This document shows, piece by piece, positions 23,896-36,242 of a stretch of DNA of 64,000 bases. Made by a program: the position numbers and the translations under genes. Below the pieces are notes generated by a model. The model saw only the letters and a program-made list of their open reading frames with translations. It was not told the DNA's origin and did not search any database. Source of the DNA: Calonectria ilicicola (Eukaryota; Ascomycota; Sordariomycetes; Hypocreales; Nectriaceae). Location of the stretch: contig CP085832.1 of assembly GCA_020809705.1 (NCBI GenBank), positions 3,286,001 through 3,350,000 on the forward strand. Direction: 5' to 3'. Each line of letters starts with the position of its first letter. Positions within the stretch are counted from its first letter, which is position 1.

Positions 23896-26807
23896 TCGCT
23901 AGCGCAAGCCATCTTCCCACCGGACGCCTTACCCCTCAACATATTGCTAGCATGCCATTTCCTGAGTAGACATCCCATTACGGAAAACCTGTGTGGTGCT
24001 AAATATTTTCTTGCCAAACATCTCGCTGCTAGTCATTCTTGGACAACAGGCCTCTAATCCTTCAACTACGAGTTAGTCTAAAATTGCTACAAAACTACTA
24101 GGTGCCCAAATACAGTTGGAAACCCAATCTTAGCCAGTTTAATTAAATAAACCGACAATGTCCAAACCCTCAGTACAACATCTGGGTGATTGTTTCTGTG
24201 AAAAATAAAAGCAAAAAAACTTTAATTCTGAATTGGGTGATGCCATTCACATTTGATCACTTTTATTAAAGACAGCGGTTTAGCTTATCAAGTTAAAAGG
24301 GGATAGATGAACTAGCAAACTGAGTTTTGCTGTGCGAGAGTAGCATACTACATCATTTAGAATATGGGGAGGATGAAGACCAGAGGTTTTTCAGGGACCG
24401 TCATTAAGAAGCATCAAAGTCTGATTGAGGAAATTGAAGTACGTATTAGACCATCCTCCAGCATGCCCTTCATGTCATTACTTCCGAGAATTTCGTGATC
24501 AAGTCGGGGGTCCCATCCCGTAGTCCATAGCACTCATTGAGTCCTTCGAATTCTGATGAGGTATGAGAGTCAGGGCTCTCTCGGTCCTTACCATAGCCCT
24601 CACATCATCTATGGATAGAGAGCCGCAATTTACGGGGATCAGCCCGCTGAGAGTGATCCCGGAGTACCGAAGTGCTGGGCCGCAGAATGGTTGTTGCGAT
24701 GTTAACAACCTCATTGTGGACACAGTCAAGCGGCAGCACGTTGAACTCGGCCGTATATTGTTGCTATCCCTTTTCAATTACCCTTACCGAATGAACGAAG
24801 ACAAATTCTTCATCGCTCGCAAGGCCACCTACAAAGAAGGGCCAAGAAGAAGCTATCTAGCCATTTCCTCGCAGATTCGCATTGGAGCATGTGCCAATAA
24901 ACCTCCCAGCGCAGAGTAGAACACAGTGATAACGGCGGTGAAAGGCTTTCGGTGATCTCTTGATTGGTAATTCTGATGAAGGCATAGAGAAGAACATCGG
25001 AATCAATCTCAAATAACTATAAACTCGGTCATGCTATAATGAACACCACTCGGCTTCATACTAGGCACAAGGTACAAACCCCCAAATAATGAAGAACGAT
25101 CGTCCCCTCCCTAGACAAGACTATACACACAGCCCAAAGCTCCAAATATTCTCACCATTTCAATTCCTAAAGATCGTGACTTTGCACAGTAAGTTGTGAA
25201 ACTGGGAGATTTCTGACAACTGGTCTGCATTGCTCAAATGTTACTTATGGCTTTGCGACCTCTCTTGTTGACCTGACGCAAATGTATCTCAGAAGACTCC
25301 AAATAAGACACCAGGCTCATCAATTTACCGCAACATTATTTCTCGTTTCGAGTAACGAATCTTCAGACTCGGCAGCTAAAGAATCGGCGAGGGGATAATC
25401 GTAATTTTCTCAGGCAACGAGGGCATGGAGGTACTCTTCACAAGTCTGCGGGTGAAGAACAAGGGTCGCAGGAGAAAGGTTCTTTCGAAGAGGTTCACGC
25501 TATGGCTTAACAAGTGGTCCTAGTGGTAGTATCAGCGGTATAGTGAGGTTTTACCTCGTTTCTATGAGCTATCTTCGCCTAAAAAAAAGGCGCTTTTCGA
25601 GTTTTGGCGTCGCTTCGATGGAATAGTCTAGTATGTTCTTCCGTTATGACCACGCTCGTGTGGCTGGCAGGGCGGGTAGGGCTCGTTTTTGGAGAGTTCA
25701 GGTGGTGGGAGAGATGATACATATTCTCACAGCCCTAACTGAGGTCGCTTATTGAGGCGGTGCTGCGAGTTTGGGCATCGAGCCTGTCGCAAGAAGTGGT
25801 CGATGAGATACAGGGGGCGAAAGTGAGCAAGTGATACTCCTATTACTGGTCTTGGATTTCAGAACCAGTGTGAGAAAATTGCGAGTACGCGAAGAAATTC
25901 GTGACTCAAAGAATTATCTCCTCTTCATTGGCTATCTGTGAGGGATTTTGTTGCGTTGCTTGGAAGTTTGCCTGAGAGGCCGCCCCCGCGAACAATGCGA
26001 ACCGTGTGGAGTAAATGGGGCACAGCCGCGGTGAGGGATGCCAAAAATGCTTGGATTTTGCGACTGCGCCGGTTTCCGAAAACTGAAGCAAGCGGGAAAA
26101 CAAGCCTGTGCTAGATAAGACAGCTGAGCAAGATGCGTGTTACTCGGGCGGGGGAATTTTAGGGGGGGGGGGGCTTGGTAGCGCCGCTGACGATATATTT
26201 TTTCGTCGCCTCGACAGGTGGCAGTACCGCCATACCTGTTTCTTTTCCAGGTGCTCTGTTGAACCTGGAAGACATTGGCCCAATCCAACGTCACGTTGGC
26301 ACGTTAGCGTTAATTGGAGATGATTGGAGATGATTGTCAAGAGGTGACAGTTGCGGGGGATGACAGGCGCAAAACGACAATGTGGGATGTCCGAAGGAAG
26401 GAGAAAAGAGACAACAGGCCTTTTTCCTCTCGCATCTTCAACTCTCTCCCGCGGACATGCCCGATCATCGAATCACCTCCATCTGTACAACCTTGTTCCC
26501 AGACCCAATGCCATCCACCTCGCAGGGGTGTGGTCCAGTGCCAATGATTCGACAAATGCCTGTATTCCGGCGAAGCTAAGCCATTTATATGATGTCCATG
26601 GGTTAATTCGAGACGAGACCCAGGGTAAACATGGTGTTAGAAGAAATAGAAGCCTTCTGGATTTTGGCAATTCGCGAGGTGCAGGGTAAGTGCCCTTTTG
26701 GGGAGTCGTGAACAAATCTTGTCATCATGCAGCGTTTTACTTATTGGGTGTGGATCAGGTTCTCACCGTGGTTCGATCTGCGGTACGTATTTTCGGGTAG
26801 GAAACCG

Positions 26808-26829
26808 GTGTGTGTGTGTGTGTGTGTGT
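26808..26829. repeat. (GT)11 microsatellite
   Basis: Eleven uninterrupted GT units. Confidence 0.85.
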
Positions 26830-27990
26830 CTTGTCACTGAGAATTCTTTGGAAGCACCCCGAAATGAACCGGTCTGTAGGTCCAATATTAAAGGGAGGGG
26901 GGTGAATTATGTATGAGTAGGGGTTTTGAGCGGCGATACATAAGATAAGTTTCCTCTTGCCCCTTCTTTGTCACGTCCGCTTTTGGTTGCTAACGGTTGC
27001 TGACCCTATGCGCCCGTTTTCCTGCTTCACTTCCCTGGTCGTATGCAGCGATGCATCCGAGTCCAATTGCACTTGAACCAGCATGCATAGCGTACTGCTC
27101 TCCTTTACCTTGGGTCCAAGGGTTCCAGTGGGACTATTATCTTCCACCCCCGAGGTCAAATTATTGAGGCATCTTTGAGATCTGATGCAATCAGTTTACC
27201 CACTGGGCCGGTCACCCTGGCTAGTTGCGTGGCACCGATCAGGCGGTTGCGACCCGCCGATCGCGAAGCAGAAGGGTCCTAATCAGCCTCGATTGACTTT
27301 GGCGCCAGTGAGGGTGCCGGACCGGCCCTGGCCCCAAGTGTGGCTCCACTACACCTTTGGAAGTCATTGGGACGACGTTGTACAGCGGTGCGGAGTACAT
27401 ACTGTGCCATTGTGTGCGACCAGGTGGGCCTAGAACTGGTTACCAGATCCTGCGCGAGAGCATTCTGGGGTACCTGTGCCACACATGTTCTCCTTGTTGT
27501 CTCCCTCCCTTCTTCTCTCCCTCGTCGTCACCCTGGTAGGGCGGTCTTAGCGGGTCTGAACCTAGCTGACGGTCAAAGAAAACACCAGGCTGGTTGTGTG
27601 GATCGTGTGGTCCCCTCACCCAAGCCGACCCTTGTTTAATTATCTTTTTCCCTTTTCCCAGCTTTTCCGGCCTCAAGTTAACTGGAGTATTAAAAAAAAC
27701 GCACACACAGGGGCACATGTTCCATCATTGTTTGGGCCCTGGTCAACAATTAACATTCCTTCTTTGGGGGAAAATGCGAGGGCAAGCATAGGCAGGGTTC
27801 TGGCGTTGGTGGGCCGACACGGAAGCGAGCGCTGGTAAATCCGTGAAGATGTTTTGCAGATATCGTCTCTTAGCTTATAACGTCACATGGGTCAACCTTG
27901 ATTGTAGGTGGGTGTTTAAGTCAACATTGTCTCGCTACAAATACATGGTTCTTTTCATAACCTCCCAATCCACCCCCGCATTTGGTTTCA

Positions 27991-28288
27991 TCACTTGGTA
28001 GAGAAACCTCCGTCCCTCTTACTGTGTGGGGTCTGCTCATCCCTGGTAACGTCAATACTGTTTTGAGGTCGGGATGAATCGGTGTTGGTGTCGTTTGAAG
28101 TGACCATTGAGGTTCGCATCAACCGCTCCTGTACGGAGGAGGAGGTATCATAAATAAACTGAGCCAACATTGAGGCACTGCTATCGGAATTAGAAAAGTC
28201 ATCAGTCAGTGGATGTTGGAGGCCTGGAAAAGCCGTTGCGTATAGCATACATTTGATGGTCGTTGGCATCGGTTGAGGAGGAAGACAT
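27991..28288 (-). CDS. Small YDTSS-family protein, copy 7 (SSSVxERL type)
   Basis: 75 residues. Exons are 28288..28251 (38 nt) and 28180..27991, with a 70 bp phase-2 intron (GTATGC...GATAG). Exon 1 encodes MSSSSTDANDHQ, closely matching copy 9 (MPVSSTDVNEHK). Exon 2 gives SAS then MLAQFIYDTSSSVQERLM. This is the SSSVxERL subfamily, with one extra residue and Glu in place of Asp, shared with copies 9 and 10. The tail is Ser/Thr/Asn/Asp-rich (SNDTNTDSSRP) and ends GGFSTK. TATAAA is 145 bp upstream, followed by ATCGCCGTCA, which is also present after the TATA of copy 10. Confidence 0.7.
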
Positions 28289-28432
28289 GGTTCGCGGATT
28301 GGGATTTGACGAGCATACGTATATAGATATCCCTTATAGGAGCAGTTGAAGATACTAGGAAGCTCAGGTAAATGAAAGATGCTGCGAGATCAAGGAGGTG
28401 ATGAACTACGAGGAGGTGTGACGGCGATGGAC

Positions 28433-28438
28433 TTTATA
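28433..28438 (-). promoter_or_regulatory. TATA box of copy 7
   Basis: TATAAA followed on the minus strand by GTCCATCGCCGTCA. Copy 10 has TATAAAACCCAGATCGCCG, so the core promoter is shared. Confidence 0.55.
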
Positions 28439-31129
28439 CTCGGTCGGCTTTGAGGACGCTTTGATCTGACGACAAGGCAAAAAAAAAGCATCGAGATATG
28501 GCGAATGCTCATTGACCGGATATCCGCCTACGCAAGATTGAGGTGGGCACATATCCACGAGTCCGTTTGGGATTTCGACTACTTCCATGATGCAGATGCC
28601 TCGCACTACCCTTGTCCAGCTGCTGTCGTCGTCCCTGACGGAGGCGCGAGATCTCTAAAGGCTTCGGGGTTTAATGGCACCCAAATGTATGGGATGGAGG
28701 GGTGTGTGTTGCAGCGGTTTGTTTAAGCACTGCGGAGATGATGGATGGCTGATGACGGAGGCTAGTTTCCTCATTTCGGGGGACGAGAAAACAATACGAC
28801 CTAAAGGTGTGCATGCCAGGTACGGCTGTCGCCCACTGGAAAAGAAACAAGCAAGCGGGCTCCTGCAGGTACGTACCTACCTATTGTGCACTGTGACCGC
28901 TCCAGCCATGATACAGATTATGCGAGGTGCAATCGATGTTGTCGTTGAAATCAAAGCGGAGGTATGGTACGCTACCACTGACAGGTCTCTCACCTCGGTG
29001 TTCCCCGTCCCATCGCAGCAACGGGTCTCGGCCTATGACACCACACAAGCGGGTCATGCCTCATTCTGTCGCAGTCTACGCGAGAGGATGGCGGCAGCGC
29101 CACACCGAAATAGCGCGAGTCGGGGAAAGAAAAACCATAAAAATAGTGAGGATTACCAGGTTTGTACCAATGGCGCAACGAAGGTCGAATTATGTGGCGC
29201 ATGGACTTTTCGCGCGGAAAGGGGCCGGACGGTGGGCAGAACCAAGTGTATTGGAGGCTGCCTATTTGGCAATCCAACCTAGAACGAGTGTCTACCACAG
29301 ACAAACCGGCGGGCGCTATGTTCCGGTGGCTTGTACATGTATGGGTGACAGGGGCGTGCTGGGCAAGGTGCCTATCTGGCTATCGGAAGCCCTATGGTTA
29401 CCCAATCTGGCCCTTGATGGCACATGGGACCTAGGGGCTAAAGAGGACCCGCGACCAGCCATGGGGTGGAAGATTCTCGCTTTCTGTTTGGGCGACCCAA
29501 GTTTGGGTAGGCTGCTGGCGCGAGGGTCTCGCCCTTCCTCCGCTCCCTCGCCATTCGTTACCACTGTCTGTTGCTTTCATTTACTGGCATTAGGATCAGG
29601 GCCCGTGGGTAGATTGGTTTTGTTTTCCCCTTCGATTTTTCTTTCCCCAGTTGAGACAACTGCACTAGATACCTGGCTTCCCACGACCCTGTCACGGGGA
29701 GCTCGAGGGCGGGCTTACAAACTGGGCTGACTACCTTCATCGATACCTGGCCAATGTTGTACATTAGTCGAAGCCGGAGGAAAGCAGTGACGCAAGGGCG
29801 CCTAGTTCGTTTGGTATCGTAGAATACAAGATTGGCGATTATGGAGCAACGTTTGAGCATACACTGGCGGCTTGCCCCTTGCCGGTGTTGCAGCCTTCCA
29901 AGATTACTGACGTAGTCGCATAGCCGGTGCCGGTAGACATCAATGATCTATAACTTCAAGTGGTGCGAGTAGTGATAGCTCAACTTCAATTAACGAATTA
30001 CTTGGCATATCGGGAAAAAACCTCGGAGTGGCAATTACTTGTTTGTTTTTGAGGTGAGATGGGAAATTAGGAGCGTGTGATCACCGCTACCAGCAATGAG
30101 AAAAAAAAGAAAAAAAGGGAAATGAAAATGACCCTGTGCACCCGGCTGTACGAGTAAGGGGTCCGGATGGTTGCCTTCTTTTCTCCCCACCACAGGCTGT
30201 TGGCTGTCGATTGCCGTACGCGGCGAACCAACGCGGCTGCCAAGCCTCGTGCTCTCAACCAAACCAAACCATGCTTGCTGAATTTTTCTGCCTGCCGAAT
30301 CGACCCAAAAAGGTGCTTGATTCGATGCGCGCTTGGTATTTGATCCCAGGATGGCCGTTGGGGGACTGTCTTTTGCTTTCCGATCCGTATGGAGTGTAAA
30401 CAGTGGTGCTAGACCCGAGACTCGTGGTTGTGACCATGACCCTACATTAGTAACCGCGGAGATGAGGTGTCACATGTTTTAAGTGAAAGCGTAAGCCGGA
30501 TTTTCCATCTGAATGGTTGTTTTTTTTTTTTTTTTTTTTAGAGAGAGAGAGAGAGAGAGAGAGAGTGAGTACAGAGCTATGGCTCTTGCGCATATCGTAT
30601 CGGCGCACATCGATGGCTTGAAGAACCATCCCTGCGTCGGAATCCAATTGCGGAGGCAATAGTTCACGTACTATTAATTCTAGTGTATGAACAGCACAAG
30701 AGTGTGGGCGCGGGCAAGACAGCAAAGACGTACGCGCTGTGAATGGGCGTTGATGAAGACGTGTTGGCTGAGGGATGGCATTGATTCGCCTCCAATCTGC
30801 CCTGTATGAAACAGTGAGTGAGAGGTGACAGCAGACACTGGCCGAAATGGTACCCTATTCCGAATTGACTGATCGAGGAGCTGGGCGGCATGGGTGTTTG
30901 GAACAAGGCTGTTGTTGGCTCGAGAGGCATTTCCATCATTCTACCCTTCACCCGCTGTCAATTATCAAGTTCTGAATGCGTTTCTTACGTCGCGTGTCAT
31001 AAAATATGTCAATATTGTGATAAATAGAATAGATTCATCAATTTCCCTCCGTACTACAGCACACATCTCATTTGCGGTAGACTTGTTCAGTAGCCTGCTC
31101 TGTTTTAGCCTAAATTTAGTGCCTAGCTT
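28439..31129. other. Gene-poor stretch
   Basis: Frames of 202 and 267 codons at 28674-29730 overlap one another and minus-strand frames, show no domain and lie in GC-rich DNA, so I do not call them genes. A T20 tract followed by (GA)13 lies at 30520-30565. Confidence 0.4.
30520..30565. repeat. Poly-T and (GA)n microsatellite
   Basis: Twenty T, then an alternating AG tract of about 26 bases. Confidence 0.85.
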
Positions 31130-31402
31130 CTATAAAAACTGTCTAATAGCGCTAAATACAAATTGTTCGTCCACTAAAACTGCTATGGTGAACCTGGGCT
31201 GCCCTCCCCCATCTGGAGGCTTCACTGCCCCAGCGTCGCTCCCCTTTGGCGGAGTCATCGATTGCTGTAAAAGTCGATCTTGGAGAGACGACGTATCGTG
31301 AAGAAACCGAAGAAGCATCTTGGTGTGATTCTGGAGGCTGAGAAGATATGAGTCTTTTGGCATAGTTCCATTGGGTCTGCTTTGCTTTGGAGGATTGCAC
31401 AT
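31130..31402 (-). CDS. Small YDTSS-family protein, copy 8 (apparently unspliced)
   Basis: Contains MLLRFLHDTSSLQDRLLQ and a Pro/Gly-rich linker (PPKGSDAGAVKPPDGGG) followed by a more hydrophobic tail ending IRQFL, unique in the family. From the ATG at 31402 the frame is open to the stop, giving 90 residues (MCNPPKQSRPNG...). This ATG lies 143 bp from a TATAAA (31550..31545), the family's usual spacing. At the place where a 38 nt first exon should end, the sequence is AAC then TATGCC, as if the G of a GTATGC donor were lost and the intron absorbed into coding sequence. An upstream ATG at 31471 is also in frame. Intron loss or readthrough explains it best; degeneration is possible. Confidence 0.55.
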   Translation of the reverse strand: MCNPPKQSRPNGTMPKDSYLLSLQNHTKMLLRFLHDTSSLQDRLLQQSMTPPKGSDAGAVKPPDGGGQPRFTIAVLVDEQFVFSAIRQFL

Positions 31403-31544
31403 ACCGTTTGCTTCTGGAGACGAGTAGGGTTTGGCGCGAAGCTGTTCGAACCGAAAGTATCTTTTGCACATATAATATGATTATTTAAAGGGTCGGAGGG
31501 TTGCACGGCAAGCATACTTGTAAATAGCGAAAAGGAGCCGGGTT

Positions 31545-31550
31545 TTTATA
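31545..31550 (-). promoter_or_regulatory. TATA box of copy 8
   Basis: TATAAA, minus strand, 143 bp before the ATG at 31402. The spacing was used to choose that start. Confidence 0.45.
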
Positions 31551-32961
31551 GACAGACTCTTCCATGTGGGAGATCCCGACACACTACCAGCTGGCACGGT
31601 GCTCTGTTGACATAATTATCAGTGTAGGGAGCAGTAGGGAGGATGATTTGAATGCAAGACTTCTTGGTTCACCACGTCAGCTTCACATTCGCCCCTTAGC
31701 CTTCGCCCTGGGGGTGTGACCGCAATGAATGGCTCCTACAGCATCCAAGCCAAAACCAAGGAAGGGTTGCAGTCTATTGAAGATGCACTTTTTCCATTCC
31801 TGACTGCACATTAATAAAAGTGTATTGGTTTCATCCAGGCCTGGTCTCATTGCTTTTGCTTTCCGTCTGGTGGGAGTGCTTCCATTCTTTCCGACCGCCA
31901 CGACGTCTTCTCACCAGACCAAAAAAAAAGCAACCCAGGCCCTATGGGACGCACCAAGCCGCCCAACGGCAAAGACAAGTGTTATAGGGCTTATGGCGCG
32001 GGCCGCGCAATTCTGGCCACCATGTGAGAAGATCGTTACCCGAACATCACCAGAAGGAAAACGGCCTCCAAGACGCCGATGGTGGAAGTTGGACTGATCG
32101 AGCCTTGAGGGTTTGTAAGACGGCCTGTTAGCCTGAGACAGGAGATTTACCGACATGTATCTGCTTTCAGTGGGTGCTCTATCTTCGTGACATAATGAAT
32201 CTTGCTATTCAATCCACACTTGGGTGGCTGGAAATGTCATCGCATGCCTGATGTCTAAGCCGTTGTGGTCTAGGGTAGGCATCACAGGCATACCAATGAA
32301 TAGATAAATAAATTGAGCACATTGCCCCTGAATTCTTTTCTTAAAAAAAACCAAGAAATGAAAGAAAAAACTAAATAAGCGCACACGTTCAGGTTGTAGG
32401 CCCGCAAAAGCCTTTTATAGATCATTGTGTTCACTTGGGCCATTAAATGAGCCGTCTGAGAGAGAAGGGTTTGGGCCTATGTTCGCATATCAAACCATGG
32501 CCGAGTAGGGTTATTAAATGCAGTCACACCTGCTATCCTTGTGGCCCTGAAGCTCCTGGTTGATCCCGGTATCCACTTTCTTTTCTCTTTAACCCAACAT
32601 GAAGAGGTGTACACACCTATGCGAGGTCGAATGGAGGTGGAATTTAAGCCCCTGTGACCTATACTTTATTTGGTGTATACGCTAAGATCAACACCTGGCC
32701 TTGATAAAAGAAAACTGCATTAGTGCGATCCCGTAGGTATGGTCCTGGTACTGGCATGGATGGTGTGGGTTTTGTTTGGTTGGGGCTACCATAGAAGTGG
32801 ATATTGATGGACCCTTCCTGATGCTTTGCAGATTCCATCACTTGGCTTGTGGTGCACTGGATAACACTTGGATTAAGCTGATGATATTTTGCTTTGAATG
32901 TAGACTTCTTTCTTGTAAAACTCCCCCGTTTTTGCCAACTTGTTTCCTTCACCAAACTAAC
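31551..32961. other. Gene-poor stretch with duplicated fragments
   Basis: Holds the 3' flank of copy 9. Around 32229-32290 (GGAAATGTCAT... GGTCTAGGGTAGG) is homologous to 42600-42662 at the same distance downstream of copy 10. Around 32660-32785 is homologous to 48020-48145. No gene supported. Confidence 0.5.
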
Positions 32962-33256
32962 TCAAGCCTGACCACCTTGTGGGGGCTGCTGGTTTCGGGC
33001 ATCTTCAACACCATGCTGAAGTTGAGAGGCGTCCCCATTGGTACCATTTGGTATGGCAATGCGAGGTTGAATCAATCGCTCGTGGACGGAGGAGTCAATG
33101 TCGTAGATATACCGCTCTAACATTGAGCCATTATTTTCGGCACTAGAAAGTCACTAGTTAGCGCCATCATCTATTTCATGAGTCGGAAGGCCTGGAAAGT
33201 TCTTTGGGTGTAACAGACGTTTTGTGCTCGTTAACATCGGTGGAAGATACAGGCAT
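32962..33256 (-). CDS. Small YDTSS-family protein, copy 9 (SSSVxERL type)
   Basis: 72 residues. Exons are 33256..33219 (38 nt) and 33142..32962, with a 76 bp phase-2 intron starting GTCTGT (non-optimal; the others start GTATGT/GTATGC) and ending TCTAG. Exon 1 encodes MPVSSTDVNEHK, a clear match to copy 7. Exon 2 starts AENNGS then MLERYIYDIDSSVHERLIQ: the TSS of the core has become IDS, but SSVHERLIQ equals copy 10. The tail is Gln/Asn-rich and ends QQPPQGGQA. TATAAA is 128 bp upstream. The upstream flank aligns with copy 7. The weakened donor makes efficient splicing less certain. Confidence 0.66.
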
Positions 33257-33383
33257 GGTCGATCAGTGTCCACAGGCGTATGTCCCTGATAGGAGCAATC
33301 GAAGGTGGTTGACGACTCGAAATATGAGAGATAGTATGGGTAGATTGAAGGTTGGGTCGTCGAGATCTGTAGACGATGCTGAC

Positions 33384-33389
33384 TTTATA
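33384..33389 (-). promoter_or_regulatory. TATA box of copy 9
   Basis: TATAAA followed on the minus strand by GTCAGCATCG, resembling the post-TATA sequence of copies 7 and 10; 128 bp before the ATG. Confidence 0.5.
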
Positions 33390-34184
33390 TAGACTTGCTC
33401 GACAGTTGAACCCGATGGGCCAGCTGAGACATGCCCTGTTACGGGAAGTCTTCCCATGGCGTTCAAGGACGGTAACAAGTGGATGTTATTATTAAATGTC
33501 GTAGATAGTTGGGTTATTATTTAAATGCTCAGTGTTCTTCCCAAGTTGCCGTCGTTATTTTTTGTGGAGGTGGGTGTGCTCCAAAGGATCCATATTTGCT
33601 CATGTTCCGCAGAAAGCATAAGATCAAGGGGAGATGGAGTATTCGGAACTTGAGTAAACGTATCTCCAGATGGCGATTAATTAACGAAGGCCATTGCTCT
33701 TCCGTTGCGTGGGACCGTGGCTGACTGCTGGGGAACGGCTAAATTTTCACACGGCTCGGCTGTCCTGCTGTGCCTTGCAAGCGCTCTGGTACGTGAATGT
33801 GGGGTTCGGTTTCGGCAACCCATGAGTTGCAACGTCTGGTTGAGTCAGGAGGTGGTAGCTTCGAGGGTTGGAAGAATACGGCGAGGTTACTAGTCCTTCC
33901 GTTGAACTTGCCCCCCCAGAGTGGCGGCCATGGAATTTGCGACCGATTCCGAGCTCAAGCCGAAATGAAGCCCATGGGTAGATAAGAGAGGGCGCCTATT
34001 GGTAGCTTGGTTTCACATTAAATACCCGAGGCCGGCCTGACAGCTGACTCGATGCTTGGTTGTCTCGTAAGGCACTCTTCTGCTACCACACTAGGACAAG
34101 TCATTGTTGTGATAATTTTAAATAAAAAGAAACAATTTAGTACTCTAGGCATGGCCATGTGAGCTTTGAGCCGAAGCTTCCTGG

Positions 34185-34915
34185 TTAGTTGCGAGGAAAC
34201 TGAGGATTATGACTCACAAGGCGGTCTGGCACTCCAGGATAACATTCCCACACCAGACCGATCAGCTGAGCTTGATATGCTCCTCTCTTTTTCAGTAATA
34301 TAATCGAACAGCGACGTGTAGATAAGAGCAGGCTTGCTGTCCCAAGGGTATTGTCTCTATCCTCATCGGTCATTGACGTAATCAGTCACTGTTTGTGTGA
34401 GATTCAGGGGATCCTGCCGTCTGTCTTGTCGCCTCGGTAATGTATTGGTTCTGAAATCAGAGGATTATCGTAGTCCGTCATTTGGATGATCGCGTCACAC
34501 TGGTTTAATTGGAGGAGAGAGACTTGCGTAGGCCAAGCCCGCTTCATCGACCGAGACCTGTTGGATGCTTCGCATTAGTTGTTGGAAAGGAGCGGGCCAA
34601 GTGATTCCGCTCCAGTAGGTTTGTAAAGGAATAGTTACCATGAATCGGAGCCCAAATATGGACCACTGGTCTGCTCTAGTTGAAGTTGGTCTTGTGAAGT
34701 TCCTTCTGCAGCCATATCGCTGAATCTGTTAAGACCAAGCGCGTCTGGTCTGAAATGTCGCGAGAGATAATGGCTTGGTCCCGACCGGTGTAACATTCGT
34801 GGGAAAAAGAAACGGAGGCCTGATAATAAACCAACGTGTCTCTGTCTGGTTTGTAAAGATGAGAAATAATGACAAGGAAAAGGGGCACGGGAGAAGAAGA
34901 GGAGCCGCGGGTCAC
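34185..34915 (-). pseudogene. Possible gene X, copy 1 (two conserved frame segments)
   Basis: Two minus-strand frames are shared with the paralogous block. The 5' segment (34915..34676) contains DTLVYYQASVSF and ends KELHKTNFN with a stop; its partner at 38801..38514 reads DTVHYYHVSVPF ... SQELHVNRG and continues without a stop. The 3' segment (34373..34185) begins DEDRDNTLG, with partner DDDNRDDALG at 38323..38120. Conservation of DTxxYYxxSVxF suggests a former or present coding exon, but exon joins are unclear and the stop here differs from the partner. I do not recognise a family. Treat as a degenerate gene pair. Confidence 0.35.
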
Positions 34916-36236
34916 CTCGTGTGTTAGTTTTCTTGCTTATGCGGCTGACAAGGTTTGACTTATGCGGACCAAATTAGCCTCGAGATTGTTTTGATACGTA
35001 CTTGTGTAGGACTGGATGAAGGCTGACAGTCACCACATTTCCAGGAAAGGGTCACTTGACCATGCCCCCTCCGAGGACCCAGAACTACTGCCTTTTGGGG
35101 ATCAGCCTAGTCATGGCTCTGTATTAAAAAGCTCCAACAAATGGCGCAAGTCAAGTTGCAAGTGACGGCGTAAAAACTTAGTGTGAGTGGGAGTGTTTGC
35201 ACGCAAATCACACAAGCACAATGCTAGCGTCACCCAGCCAAGCCCTGTCTAACGCGAGGCAAATAATTCAATCTTATCTGGAACAAAAAATGGACAAGAT
35301 TGCGCCCGAACCCAAGCGCAAGGGCGTACACGCTCCCAACGACTGTGTTCACGAGAAGACCAAAGAGCGGCAGGAGCTCAGGAGCGGCTTGCTCCTCCCC
35401 ATCCCCGTCCCACCACATCAAATAAAGCGTGGATGTATGGACGGTGATAGAAACGACCGTGAGGTAGACTAGCGAAAGATCCAAGTGCAGCGCTGACGCT
35501 TTCAAGACGATCAACATCAGGGTTTAGGGGATTTGGACCATTTCACCCCTGTACTCACTCTCAAACTTTGGGTTCTAGATACGATCTCTCTTTTTTTCTC
35601 CGGCCTCTAACTTTGTATCACAATGATATGTGAAAATGAACGGAATTATGGGATTTCTACCCCTTGGCTTTGATCTCAGGGTCACAGAGTTGTAGCCGCG
35701 ATACGGAACTTTTGTAACCCGCGCACCGCAGGCTGACTGGGAAGGACTGCGGCCCCAGGATGAAATCCCGCTGTCATTGCATGAAAATGAGTTAGCTAGG
35801 TCGATTCCTTTCATTCCATAAGGACTCTACCCGTTATTTTCTGCCCGAGACTCTGAACTCATGAGACCTCCTTTTTTTCGACCGTCGCAGTGCTTTTATT
35901 TTCCAGCCAAACACTAGCCTATGCCTTTTAAAAAAAAAACCCGGTCTCTCTGCGCCATATGCGCGGTGTTTTTGGGTCAATTTCATGGGCTGAGTATGTG
36001 TGTCGACGGTGATCATTTCTCATTTGTGACTGGTAGTATGGAAGCTAGAGATATAGCATAATGCCTTCATAAATGTAGGCTTCCTGGACCCTGGACTCAC
36101 GGGATGTAAAAAGTGTTGCCAACAAGGTTCTGAGTGGAGACCAAGGACCGGTGGAAAGACGCGATTTTCAAGTATATGTGGCCTTGGGCGCTCAGCAGTT
36201 CCTATACCGGCACGTGTGACGTCTCTGTGGGAGACG
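34916..36236. other. Intergenic part of block X, copy 1
   Basis: Includes the uninterrupted counterpart (about 34935-34975) of the insertion site of the 1.1 kb element in copy 2. A 91-codon plus frame at 35197-35472 is unrecognised and overlaps a hydrophobic minus frame; neither is conserved in the paralogous block. Confidence 0.45.
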
Positions 36237-36242
36237 CCGCGT

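Larger units (their letters stand above)
23607..27990. other. Gene-poor stretch with repeat array
   Basis: Contains the 15 bp palindrome array (23784-23895) and a GT microsatellite (26808-26829). A 118-codon plus frame at 24563-24919 has reasonable protein-like composition but no recognised domain, and a minus frame overlaps it. No supported gene. Confidence 0.4.
33540..36236. repeat. Segmental duplication block X, copy 1
   Basis: Aligns by eye, in the same order, to 37640-38907 plus 40051-41345. Matching anchors include CACGGCTCGGCTGTC (33749) against CGCGGCTCGGCTGTC, TACGGCGAGGTTACT against TATGGCGAGGTTACT, and CCATTTCACCCCTGTACTCACT against CCACTTCACCCCCCTGCACCC. Many differences are transitions. 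The block is interrupted by the TIR element at 36243 and resumes after 37037. It carries the putative paralogous frames at 34185-34373 and 34676-34915. Confidence 0.7.

Noticed and set aside
28674..29730. 202- and 267-codon open frames
   Set aside because: They overlap each other and minus-strand frames, and show no recognisable motif or intron structure.
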